Below, piece after piece: positions 1 through 5,893 of a stretch of DNA of 37,498 nt (position 1 is its first letter; every line of letters begins with the position of its first letter). The translations under genes were made by a program, and so were the position numbers. The DNA is taken from contig MEMI01000033.1 in the NCBI GenBank assembly GCA_001767915.1, forward strand, positions 1 to 37,498, written 5' to 3'. This DNA comes from Alphaproteobacteria bacterium RIFCSPHIGHO2_02_FULL_46_13 (GTDB lineage: Bacteria; Pseudomonadota; Alphaproteobacteria; Micavibrionales; Micavibrionaceae). The notes below the pieces were generated by a model that worked only from the letters and a program-made list of their open reading frames with translations, searched no databases and had not been told where the DNA came from.

Positions 1-101
1 ATCCGTCCGTCCTCTATCGCCGCTTCCGCGGACGCGATGCAGATCCGAATGCCTTGTTACGCCGCGAGGGACTGGTTTCAGCTGATCGGATGAGCAGATG
101 A
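1..101 (+). CDS. M3-family oligopeptidase, C-terminal end (partial)
   Basis: The gene enters from the left edge in frame 3 and stops with TGA at 99-101. Only the last 32 residues are present. The segment FRGRDADPNALLRREGL matches the conserved C-terminal end of M3 zinc metallopeptidases (oligopeptidase A, peptidyl-dipeptidase Dcp), where an F-x-GR motif is followed by a D-ALL-R-x-GL pattern. The catalytic HExxH lies outside the window, so the choice between OpdA-like and Dcp-like cannot be made here. Such enzymes degrade short peptides in the cytoplasm or periplasm. The end of this gene is overlapped by an open reading frame on the other strand. Confidence 0.7.
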   Translation, partial: PSVLYRRFRGRDADPNALLRREGLVSADRMSR

Positions 102-474
102 TCGGTTGATCGGATGTATTTTTCTGATCATCTGATAAGCAGATCATCCGTTCATCCGCCATAGGATCTATTAGTTCGTTCCCAGAATTTTGAAATTCGT
201 TTTCGTCCTCAAAAAGGCCGTTTTTTTCCATGAAAACAAGGGTTTGGATAAAATGGCGTTGCATCCGTAACCAGAGGCAAATCTGTTTGAATTCGATTCC
301 GTAACAGCCGTGGGTGGTGGCGTTCTGGGAGGATACGGCTTTGCCTTCCTTTGTTTTGGGGTCGGTGGATTTTAACCAGATTTTTCGTGCGCGGAGTTTC
401 GCGGCCTGTTCGGCGCGTTGTGCATCTGTCCAAGATCTCTGCCCCCTGCGGCGGGGCGTTGGTACAGTTTCCAT
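1..474 (-). CDS. Unknown protein with GPKT-x-EGK / NA-x-x-HG type motif (3' end outside window)
   Basis: From the ATG at 472-474 the frame is open for all 158 codons to the left edge. The N-terminal part (PRRRGQRSWTDAQRAEQAA, then KSTDPKTKEGKAVSS and NATTHG) resembles small alphaproteobacterial proteins of unknown function that carry a STGPKT-x-xGK-x-x-SS-x-NA-x-x-HG motif; here the G of GPKT is D. Residues 1-80 look like the family; residues 81-158 are acidic and then run antisense through the end of the M3 peptidase gene, so the true C-terminus may be an extension or a decayed tail. There is no Shine-Dalgarno, but a consensus promoter ends 6 nt before the ATG. No function can be assigned. 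Confidence 0.6.
   Translation of the reverse strand, partial: METVPTPRRRGQRSWTDAQRAEQAAKLRARKIWLKSTDPKTKEGKAVSSQNATTHGCYGIEFKQICLWLRMQRHFIQTLVFMEKNGLFEDENEFQNSGNELIDPMADERMICLSDDQKNTSDQPIICSSDQLKPVPRGVTRHSDLHRVRGSGDRGRTD
95..134. repeat. Inverted repeat CAGATGATC / GATCATCTG with related GATCGGATG repeats
   Basis: CAGATGATC (95-103) is exactly complementary to GATCATCTG (126-134), with 22 bases between. TGATCGGATG occurs twice nearby (83-92 and 108-117), and ATCTG-ATAAG-CAGAT forms a further small hairpin (130-144). The cluster lies at the 3' end of the M3 peptidase gene and could be its terminator or a REP-like element. The + strand carries a short T-run in the loop (118-123), not after the stem. 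Confidence 0.4.
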
Positions 475-480
475 GGGGGT

Positions 481-509
481 ATTATAGGATATAAATCCTA
501 ACATGTCAA
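481..509 (-). promoter_or_regulatory. Consensus sigma-70 promoter with palindrome in the spacer
   Basis: Read on the minus strand, TTGACA (504-509) and TATAAT (481-486) are both perfect and separated by 17 bases. The spacer and the edge of the -10 box hold the inverted repeat TAGGAT-ATAA-ATCCTA (485-500), a good operator candidate. Only six bases (ACCCCC) lie between TATAAT and the ATG at 474, so transcription should begin at or next to the start codon, giving a leaderless message. Confidence 0.8.
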
Positions 510-712
510 GGATAAAGTTTTTTAATAGAAGGTACACAGTAACGATATTGGTATTATTTTACGGAATATAGGTTGTGCATCCCATCGGACTGCCTCTGAA
601 TATCAATGTTTATGGCATATTGCGCTTGTTTTAAAACTGAAATAAATTAGTTCTGAATTTGGGTGAGTTCGATATGCTAAAAGTTGAAACTTGATTATTT
701 TCATATTTTTTC
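510..712. other. AT-rich intergenic stretch between divergent promoters
   Basis: The gene-free stretch 475-785 holds the leaderless promoter (481-509, minus strand) and the promoter of the XRE regulator (713-741, plus strand). Between them I see only AT-rich sequence. The one structured element is the palindrome AAGTT-GA-AACTT at 681-692, about 20 bases upstream of the plus-strand -35 box, which could be an operator. I see no small gene with a ribosome binding site. Confidence 0.5.
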
Positions 713-741
713 TTGCATAAAAATCTCTTTCATCTTATAAC
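713..741 (+). promoter_or_regulatory. Sigma-70 promoter of the regulator-methyltransferase pair
   Basis: TTGCAT (713-718) and TATAAC (736-741) are 17 bases apart. The predicted transcript starts near 748 and leaves a leader of roughly 38 bases before the ATG at 786. AAGTTC is repeated around the predicted start (from 743 and again near 760), which may serve as an operator for autoregulation by the XRE protein. Confidence 0.6.
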
Positions 742-785
742 AAGTTCGGATAAACATAAGTTCATCAATCAAAATTGGAAGAACA

Positions 786-1448
786 ATGATTACAACGGCA
801 CAGATACGTGGAGCACGCGGAATACTGAATTGGTCACAAGGCGACTTGTCAGAGAGAACAGATATTTCCGCAACCTCCATCGGGAGCATTGAAAACGGCT
901 TAACTCAACCTCGTGAGTCGACTCTTGCCATCATTCAAAAATCTTTTGAAGATGCCGGGATTGAATTTCTTCCGAATGATGGCATTCGTAAAAAAACTGG
1001 TGAAGTGAAAATCTTTCAGGGCAGAGCTGGCTTTTGGGATTTTTATGAAGACATTTATAAGACACTTGCAGATACACCAGGCGAAGTTGTTGTCAGCAAT
1101 GTTGATGAAAGAAAATTTGAGAAATGGCTAGGCGTAGAAAATCTTGATACGCATGTTGCCCGCGTAAAAAAGCTGGAAGGTATTACTTATAAAATTCTTC
1201 TCAGAGAGGGGGATGATTACTTCTTAGCAACTCCGGATTTTGGAGAATATAAATGGATGCCAACTGCGTTCTTTTCTTCTGTTCCTTTCTACGTTTATGG
1301 ACAGAAGTTGGCGATATTGCTTTTTGATGCGGAACCGACGGTGATCGTGTTGGATTATCCTTCTGTTGCTGAGGCCTATAGGGCTCAATTTCAAGCTTTT
1401 TGGGAGATATCCAAGAATGCTATTAACAATACAAAAATAAAGAAATAA
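786..1448 (+). CDS. XRE-family regulator with TrmB-like C-terminal sensor domain
   Basis: This 220-residue protein has an N-terminal XRE helix-turn-helix (about residues 6-55; IRGARGILNWSQGDLSERT, then SIENG) of the short type common in Alphaproteobacteria, ending in an AGIEFLPNDG segment. Residues 70-210 differ from that type and resemble the C-terminal effector domain of TrmB-like regulators: the WMPTAFFSSVPFYVYGQKLA stretch, a hydrophobic VIVLDYP strand, and AYRAQFQAFWE near the end. The start has a good ribosome binding site (TTGGAAGAACA before ATG). The methyltransferase gene begins 20 bases downstream, so the two are probably one transcript. The ligand is unknown. The DNA is visibly more AT-rich than the housekeeping genes, which suggests transfer. 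The XRE call is firm; the TrmB-like call is from pattern only. Confidence 0.75.
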   Translation: MITTAQIRGARGILNWSQGDLSERTDISATSIGSIENGLTQPRESTLAIIQKSFEDAGIEFLPNDGIRKKTGEVKIFQGRAGFWDFYEDIYKTLADTPGEVVVSNVDERKFEKWLGVENLDTHVARVKKLEGITYKILLREGDDYFLATPDFGEYKWMPTAFFSSVPFYVYGQKLAILLFDAEPTVIVLDYPSVAEAYRAQFQAFWEISKNAINNTKIKK

Positions 1449-1468
1449 CTTTTTAAAGGCATATTTTA

Positions 1469-2641
1469 ATGGCTGCTTTTTTGCACACTGGAGAAGATAC
1501 GAAAGATTATGGGGCTGGAGATGTCAGCCGCCATATCATTGCGGTGGACGCCCCAACTGCACAAGCCTACTATGATAAAAAGTTTATAAAAGCCTTTATC
1601 CATATGATTGAAAATCCTGATGATAAAGGGTTGATGTCTACACACTTATTTTATGACTTGCCGGACTCCCAATCGATTTTATCAGGTGGTCATGCTTGGG
1701 AAGAAAGAATTAGAAACTCGGTTAAAACTGGTGGTTTCTGGAGTAAAGATACATCTGTCATCCACACCGCTCTTCAAAAAGGCTTGGTAAGCAAACTTCC
1801 AGAGGGCTATCTGAAATTTATTAGTTATGGTGGTGGTGATATCAATGCATTTCAAGGTAATGAAATGCAAATCATGACGGCGGTCTTTAATGAACGAAGT
1901 GAAGATTTTGTTGATTTCTGTGCTGTCGATATTTTGGAACGATACGCAACAACTTGCGCATATGCTGCTCGAAATAAGTACAAACTACGTTCTCATGCTG
2001 TGACTGGCGACTTTATTTATAATGGTAGTTTGGCAATTCCTGATACCAAAGGAACGCCAATTGTTATGATTTTTGGTGGACCTTTTGAGAATACACCATA
2101 TATTAAAGATGGTCGCTCTCCCGAGGATACAACAGCTTTAGCCTGGGCGAAATTGAATGTGCAACATGGCCATGGTGCTATAGTTCTTAAGACATTTGAT
2201 ACTGATCAAAATCCAGATTTGGTAAATGGCCCTTATTCTCCTAGCAAACCTTTTGAAGCATTCTTGTTAAGCGCTTTTGCTCGTGCAGTTGAGCATCGTG
2301 TTATTGAGGACGCAAATTATGATATTTTTGCACACTGGAAAATTGTTTCTAACTTCAACAATGAATTAAAATCAATCGAACTAGCCGCGCAATGTAAAGA
2401 TGATCACTCTGTAAAAATAGATGGAAGAGATCGTTTTTTCACAAAAGGCGAAAGCCGTGTAATTACACTCTCTCATAAATGGGATGAGGCGCGTAATGTG
2501 GCATTAGCAAAGAGAGCGGGATTTGATGTTGAGGTTATCCGCGAAGAGGGTAACCCGAACGGATTAATGATTGCAAAAGTTGTCCGTAAACCAGATGCTG
2601 ATCTGATGGCATGGATGCCTCGTCCAGATAAAGCGGCCTAA
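1469..2641 (+). CDS. Divergent EgtD-like (Methyltransf_33) SAM-dependent methyltransferase
   Basis: This 390-residue protein has the order of motifs seen in the histidine-specific methyltransferase family (EgtD-like): a glycine-rich SAM loop FISYGGGD (residues 117-124, in place of the usual ELGSG), CAVDIL at 151-156 with the ribose-binding acidic residue, GDF at 180-182, IFGGPFENTP at 201-210 (EgtD has a FLGSTIGNF-type segment), IVLKTFDTD near 238-246, and FFTKGESRVITLSHKW at 323-338, which resembles the conserved GE-I-S-KY substrate-lid segment. The 60-80 region is a poor match, so the substrate may differ from histidine. No EgtB or other ergothioneine gene is present. It follows the XRE/TrmB-like regulator by 20 bases and ends convergently, sharing 4 bases with the amidinohydrolase gene. 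AT-rich codon use sets it apart from its neighbours. Confidence 0.6.
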   Translation: MAAFLHTGEDTKDYGAGDVSRHIIAVDAPTAQAYYDKKFIKAFIHMIENPDDKGLMSTHLFYDLPDSQSILSGGHAWEERIRNSVKTGGFWSKDTSVIHTALQKGLVSKLPEGYLKFISYGGGDINAFQGNEMQIMTAVFNERSEDFVDFCAVDILERYATTCAYAARNKYKLRSHAVTGDFIYNGSLAIPDTKGTPIVMIFGGPFENTPYIKDGRSPEDTTALAWAKLNVQHGHGAIVLKTFDTDQNPDLVNGPYSPSKPFEAFLLSAFARAVEHRVIEDANYDIFAHWKIVSNFNNELKSIELAAQCKDDHSVKIDGRDRFFTKGESRVITLSHKWDEARNVALAKRAGFDVEVIREEGNPNGLMIAKVVRKPDADLMAWMPRPDKAA

Positions 2642-3567
2642 AACATCTCCAATATCATACATCTTGCCGCACCACCGCCATAAGTTTGGATGGTGGGTAG
2701 ATCTGCGTGGATGATTTCTGTGACGTATTTTAAAAAGACTTTTTTCTGGGTGTCGGTGTAGGCGCGGTAGGCGGAGCCGGACATGACTAGTTTTTTTGTG
2801 CCGTCTCTTGCGGTGAGTTCTAAGGAATTGCCGCAGAATTCGCGCAGTTGGTCCATGGTGATTTCAACAATCTCGCGGCCTGACTCGGTGATTTTGGCGC
2901 GGACTCTTTCTCGGTCTTCTTCTAAAATACATTCGAAACAGACAATGATAAATTCCGTTCCGACCGACATCATCACATCGGTATGATAAACAGGTTTTCC
3001 AACATGGTTGCGGGTGTTGAACGGCACATATTCATATCCCATCAGATCGCACCATTTCTGTGCCAGTTTTGTATCCGAGCGCAGCGAGAGGGCGGAGTAG
3101 GCAATTTTATGCACCCTGTCCATCCAGAGGGCGGAGGTACTCTCGAGCGCGATGTTATTTTGTTCGGCGTCTGATAGATCGGCAATCACTTTGTATTGGC
3201 GTTCCAGAATGTCTTTCATATAAGGGCGGCGTTCGATGCGGCGGTTTTCATTGAGCATCGGGTAATAAATAAGGCCGCGTGACCCGTCTTCCAGCACATG
3301 GGTCGATGCCCAGTTGGGGAAAATATCATCGGGCGAATCGGCGTGTCCCAACACCGTGGTCACGGTGACGCCCGCCGCCACAACCTTATCGCGGAGGGTT
3401 AGAAATTCCGCATGGGCGGCTCTCTGAACCGCGCTGATGTCCGACGGGTCGGGGGATTGATAGGTGTTGGTCGCCATGGTTTGGATGTTACAGTGAAAAT
3501 TAACCGGCTCTGTCATCCAGATATGATCGGCGGATTGGGAGAGGGGCAGTTTTTTGGGCTGATTCAT
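2638..3567 (-). CDS. ctlX: CtlX-type amidinotransferase/arginine-deiminase-related hydrolase
   Basis: This 309-residue protein belongs to the pentein fold group of arginine deiminases and amidinotransferases. Visible active-site segments are DSPDDIFPNWAS (78-88), LESTSALWMDR (141-151), VYHTDVMMSVG with catalytic His195, and the terminal GGGAARCM with catalytic Cys303. The pattern and length match the CtlX group, one member of which (Francisella) hydrolyses citrulline to ornithine; the substrate here could also be another guanidino or ureido compound. Start ATG at 3565-3567 follows CAGGGAAAAACAG. It has its own promoter at 3615-3644 and overlaps the upstream convergent methyltransferase stop by 4 bases. 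No other arginine or citrulline gene is adjacent. Confidence 0.8.
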   Translation of the reverse strand: MNQPKKLPLSQSADHIWMTEPVNFHCNIQTMATNTYQSPDPSDISAVQRAAHAEFLTLRDKVVAAGVTVTTVLGHADSPDDIFPNWASTHVLEDGSRGLIYYPMLNENRRIERRPYMKDILERQYKVIADLSDAEQNNIALESTSALWMDRVHKIAYSALSLRSDTKLAQKWCDLMGYEYVPFNTRNHVGKPVYHTDVMMSVGTEFIIVCFECILEEDRERVRAKITESGREIVEITMDQLREFCGNSLELTARDGTKKLVMSGSAYRAYTDTQKKVFLKYVTEIIHADLPTIQTYGGGAARCMILEMF

Positions 3568-3614
3568 CTGTTTTTCCCTGTTTTTTCAAGTGGATGGCCT
3601 ATCTTATCCTAAAG

Positions 3615-3644
3615 AGTATATCCGTTATCTTAAGATTTTGACAA
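3615..3644 (-). promoter_or_regulatory. Promoter of the CtlX-like gene
   Basis: On the minus strand TTGTCA (3639-3644) and TATACT (3615-3620) are 18 bases apart, giving a leader of about 40 bases. The -35 box overlaps a plus-strand TTGACA (3638-3643), which has no -10 box at a usable distance (nearest TAAAAT is 21 bases away). Confidence 0.6.
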
Positions 3645-3669
3645 AAAAAGGCAAAGCAAAACCATAAAA

Positions 3670-3697
3670 TTGCCACATTCTTATGTAAATATATAAG
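3670..3697 (+). promoter_or_regulatory. Promoter of an orphan plus-strand transcript
   Basis: TTGCCA (3670-3675) and TATAAG (3692-3697) are 16 bases apart. The inverted repeat TTCTTAT (3678-3684) / ATAAGAA (3693-3699) overlaps the -10 box and may be an operator. No gene on this strand starts downstream before the terminator at 3794-3829. Confidence 0.5.
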
Positions 3698-3703
3698 AAT
3701 AAG

Positions 3704-3828
3704 GGGAATGAGTTCCAGCAAGAAAAAGGACAGAGCTCAGGCAACCTTATACCTCAAAACACACACACCATAGACCAACCACACACCTTGAAGCCCGGTA
3801 TCAGTTTCCTCCTGATGCCGGGTTTTAT
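3704..3828 (+). ncRNA. Candidate small RNA, about 125 nt
   Basis: The stretch is bounded by a promoter-like sequence and a strong plus-strand intrinsic terminator, yet both flanking genes lie on the minus strand. The middle is C/A-rich and looks single-stranded (ACACACACACC), as in many trans-acting sRNAs. It also contains a 21-codon reading frame (3708-3773, starting MSSSKKKDRAQ) only about 4 bases from the predicted transcript start, so a short leaderless peptide or dual-function RNA is possible. No Rfam family is recognised by eye. Confidence 0.45.
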
Positions 3829-3829
3829 T
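3791..3829 (+). terminator. Intrinsic terminator, plus strand
   Basis: CCCGGTATCAG (3794-3804) pairs with CTGATGCCGGG (3812-3822) with one G-T pair, followed by TTTTATTTT. On the minus strand the stem is not followed by T residues, so it does not serve the zinc-protease-like gene that ends at 3830. Confidence 0.85.
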
Positions 3830-4516
3830 TTATGGTCTTGAGCGTTTGCAGGACTTATTGACGCGTTCATATTCGGCGAGATTATCGACTTGCTGTTGGC
3901 GGGCTTTCCGTTCTGCCGACATTTGATTGGAATATTGGCGCAGGATATTTTGCATTCTGGTTTTGACTTGTTCCAGTGCGGCGTCTTGGTTGGAGGCGGG
4001 GAAGGGGCCAAAGACGCGGTATCGGCTGACGTCATTCTGCAGGGCCTGTCCGATCAAGGCCGCATATTTATTGACGATTTCACGGTCGACCTGAATATGT
4101 TTTTGTTCATGCCCCATAATCGAATTGTGCATACAGGTTCCTTGAGGGAATTCGCTAGCGATAAAAATAGTTGGTTTGATATGCAGCATAACTTCGATTG
4201 TATCGTGCCAGAAACAGACTTGTTGCGTCCGTTGGTTGGTCATTGTCTGGAAACTCATTCTTTGTTGGGTCTCGATCCCGCCTTTCATCAGCCCGCCGAC
4301 ATCGGTAATAATATTGCTGGCGTACGGACTGACAGTTGAGGTCTCAAAGCTGTTGAGTTGTTTTTCAGACAGTGAGAAATTATAGCTGATCTGGTCGGTG
4401 GAGGTTTTGATATTAATGGTGGGGGCTTTGGTGGGGTTGCACCAGTTATCAGCCTGCGCAGACCGTGATAACCCGCAAAAGGCCATGGTGAGAATAACAA
4501 AAGTCGATAATTTCAT
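3830..4516 (-). CDS. Secreted DUF922-like putative zinc protease
   Basis: This 228-residue protein starts with a signal peptide (residues 1-22, cleavage near SAQA-DNW), so it should be exported. A metalloprotease-type motif GHEQKHIQVD (HExxH plus a following acidic residue) lies near residue 135, and two cysteines flank the central part. The arrangement resembles DUF922, a group of predicted secreted zinc peptidases that are often poorly characterised. The C-terminal third is rich in Q, R and A and looks helical. ATG is preceded by GAGGTTGGCTT, and a TG-TATAAT promoter lies just upstream on the minus strand. It is divergent from the YggT gene. Substrate unknown. Confidence 0.6.
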   Translation of the reverse strand: MKLSTFVILTMAFCGLSRSAQADNWCNPTKAPTINIKTSTDQISYNFSLSEKQLNSFETSTVSPYASNIITDVGGLMKGGIETQQRMSFQTMTNQRTQQVCFWHDTIEVMLHIKPTIFIASEFPQGTCMHNSIMGHEQKHIQVDREIVNKYAALIGQALQNDVSRYRVFGPFPASNQDAALEQVKTRMQNILRQYSNQMSAERKARQQQVDNLAEYERVNKSCKRSRP

Positions 4517-4560
4517 AAGCCAACCTCAATTATACAGTATAAGACCATAATATTAACAAA

Positions 4561-4589
4561 TTGTCAGTTCCAATAAGACAGGCTATGAT
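4561..4589 (+). promoter_or_regulatory. Promoter of the YggT-HIT pair
   Basis: TTGTCA (4561-4566) and TATGAT (4584-4589) are 17 bases apart. The leader before the ATG at 4610 is short and contains AGGAGAAAAACG as ribosome binding site. Confidence 0.6.
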
Positions 4590-4609
4590 GTTTTTTTAGG
4601 AGAAAAACG

Positions 4610-4888
4610 ATGATATTTGTAGCGCAATTCTTAACCTTTCTGATCCAGATTTATATTTTTGTAATTGTGCTGCATATTGCTGTTTCATGGCTAATTATTT
4701 TCAAGGTCATTGATGTTGACAATCCTCAAGCCAGAAACCTTGTTAATTTATTGCAGAAAGCAACTGATCCGGTCATGAAACCTGTTCAGAAATATATCCC
4801 TCCGATTGGAGGCATCGACCTGACCCCTGTTGTGGTGATTATCGGCTTGCAAATCTTGAGTTCCTTTATCTGGCGCATTTTCGTTTAA
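4610..4888 (+). CDS. YggT family membrane protein
   Basis: This 92-residue protein has two hydrophobic segments (about residues 5-31 and 70-90) around a polar loop with NPQARNLVNLLQKATDPVMKPVQKYIPPIGGIDLTP broken into the typical YggT pattern: a TDP-x-x-x-P-x-x-x-x-IPP segment followed by GGIDLTP. Length and motif agree with the single-repeat YggT form found in many Alphaproteobacteria. YggT proteins sit in the inner membrane; roles in osmotic tolerance and cell-shape or division factors have been proposed but none is settled. Ribosome binding site AGGAG. The HIT gene starts 11 bases after its stop, so the two are probably one transcript. Confidence 0.9.
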   Translation: MIFVAQFLTFLIQIYIFVIVLHIAVSWLIIFKVIDVDNPQARNLVNLLQKATDPVMKPVQKYIPPIGGIDLTPVVVIIGLQILSSFIWRIFV

Positions 4889-4899
4889 GGAGGTACGTC

Positions 4900-5253
4900 A
4901 TGTACGACCCGAAAAATATTTTTGCGCGGATTTTGCGCGGTGAAATTCCATGTGACAAAGTTTACGAAGATGATTTCGTTCTGGCCTTTCGGGACATCGC
5001 ACCCAAAGCCCCTGTGCATATTCTGGTGATTCCGAAAGGGGCTTATTCTGATCTGATTGATTTTAGTACCCATGCCAGTGGCGCAGAGATTGAAGGGTTT
5101 TTTAGGGCGGTCTCAAAAATTGCAGCTGAGCAAGGTATAGTTGGAGACGGATTTAGATCAATTGCCAATACGGGCGATCATGGTGGACAAGAAGTCCCGC
5201 ATTTCCATCTACATTTGCTGGGTGGTGCGCCGATCGGGCCTATGGTTTCCTGA
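4900..5253 (+). CDS. hinT: HIT-domain nucleotide phosphoramidase (HinT-like)
   Basis: This 117-residue protein carries the histidine triad HFHLHLL (H101, H103, H105) preceded by GGQEVP, and the N-terminal NIFARILRGEIPCDKVYEDD segment typical of the HINT branch. Such enzymes hydrolyse adenosine 5'-phosphoramidates and acyl-adenylates formed as side products in the cytoplasm. Start ATG has an excellent ribosome binding site AAGGAGG. It follows YggT by 11 bases. The last 14 bases overlap the 3' end of the convergent acidic protein gene. Confidence 0.93.
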   Translation: MYDPKNIFARILRGEIPCDKVYEDDFVLAFRDIAPKAPVHILVIPKGAYSDLIDFSTHASGAEIEGFFRAVSKIAAEQGIVGDGFRSIANTGDHGGQEVPHFHLHLLGGAPIGPMVS

Positions 5254-5824
5254 ATAAACCCGGAAACGGGATGACATTATCTGAGAAGATAATCAAAGAC
5301 GGTTTTTCTGCCTCAATGACATGATCCATACTGTAATCGATATCAATGTCTTCGCCTTCCAGATATTCGGCTTGGGCGCAGGCTTGGTCGGAGAGGATGG
5401 CACAAACCTGGTAGGGAATGGAATCAAGCTCCGACAGGTCACCTGCAAGGGCGAATAGTTCCGCAAAGCCTTCCAAATCTTCCTGCATATAAATCATCTG
5501 GCCTTCGAAACCGTCCATTTTTCTGGATTTTAAATGCGCCAGATAAAGAGGCGCATAATCATCCAGCACATCCCCCGCGAGCAATTTGAGCGAGAGTTTA
5601 AGGGATGGGTCAATATCAATATGGTCGCATAATGCCCCCGCAGAACAGGCCAAAATCAGCAAACATTTCTCGGGCGGGCATTCGGACAGGAGGGACGCCA
5701 GAAGATCAAGGTCAAAGCCGTCGCTTTGTGCATCGCCCTCAATCAAAAGATCACGCACCAGTTGCGCCCCCTCGAGTGAGAGGTACAAACGGGCTAAATC
5801 AGAGTCTGAAACCATTCTGTCCAT
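5240..5824 (-). CDS. Acidic protein of unknown function
   Basis: About 194 residues from the ATG at 5822-5824; a longer version from a TTG at 5884 would add 20 basic residues with no sign of conservation, and a further ATG lies at 5813-5815. The protein is strongly acidic and leucine-rich (SDLARLYLSLEGAQLVRDLL, then many D and E), with no signal peptide or membrane segment. I recognise no family. It follows rpoN on the same strand with 69 bases between, so it may be a distal gene of that transcript. No clear ribosome binding site. Its 3' end overlaps the HIT gene by 14 bases. Confidence 0.65.
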   Translation of the reverse strand: MDRMVSDSDLARLYLSLEGAQLVRDLLIEGDAQSDGFDLDLLASLLSECPPEKCLLILACSAGALCDHIDIDPSLKLSLKLLAGDVLDDYAPLYLAHLKSRKMDGFEGQMIYMQEDLEGFAELFALAGDLSELDSIPYQVCAILSDQACAQAEYLEGEDIDIDYSMDHVIEAEKPSLIIFSDNVIPFPGLFRKP

Positions 5825-5893
5825 CTTGATATTTAAACGACAGAATAGTTTATAAGTGATTAAATTTTGTCTTTTGGGCTGCAAATGACGTTT

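Noticed and set aside
209-433. A 74-codon minus-strand frame
   Set aside because: It lies out of frame inside the better-supported gene that starts at 474, which has recognisable motifs and a promoter.
1469-2641. Ergothioneine biosynthesis cluster
   Set aside because: The methyltransferase is divergent and no egtB, egtA or egtE homologue is near, so I do not call the pathway.
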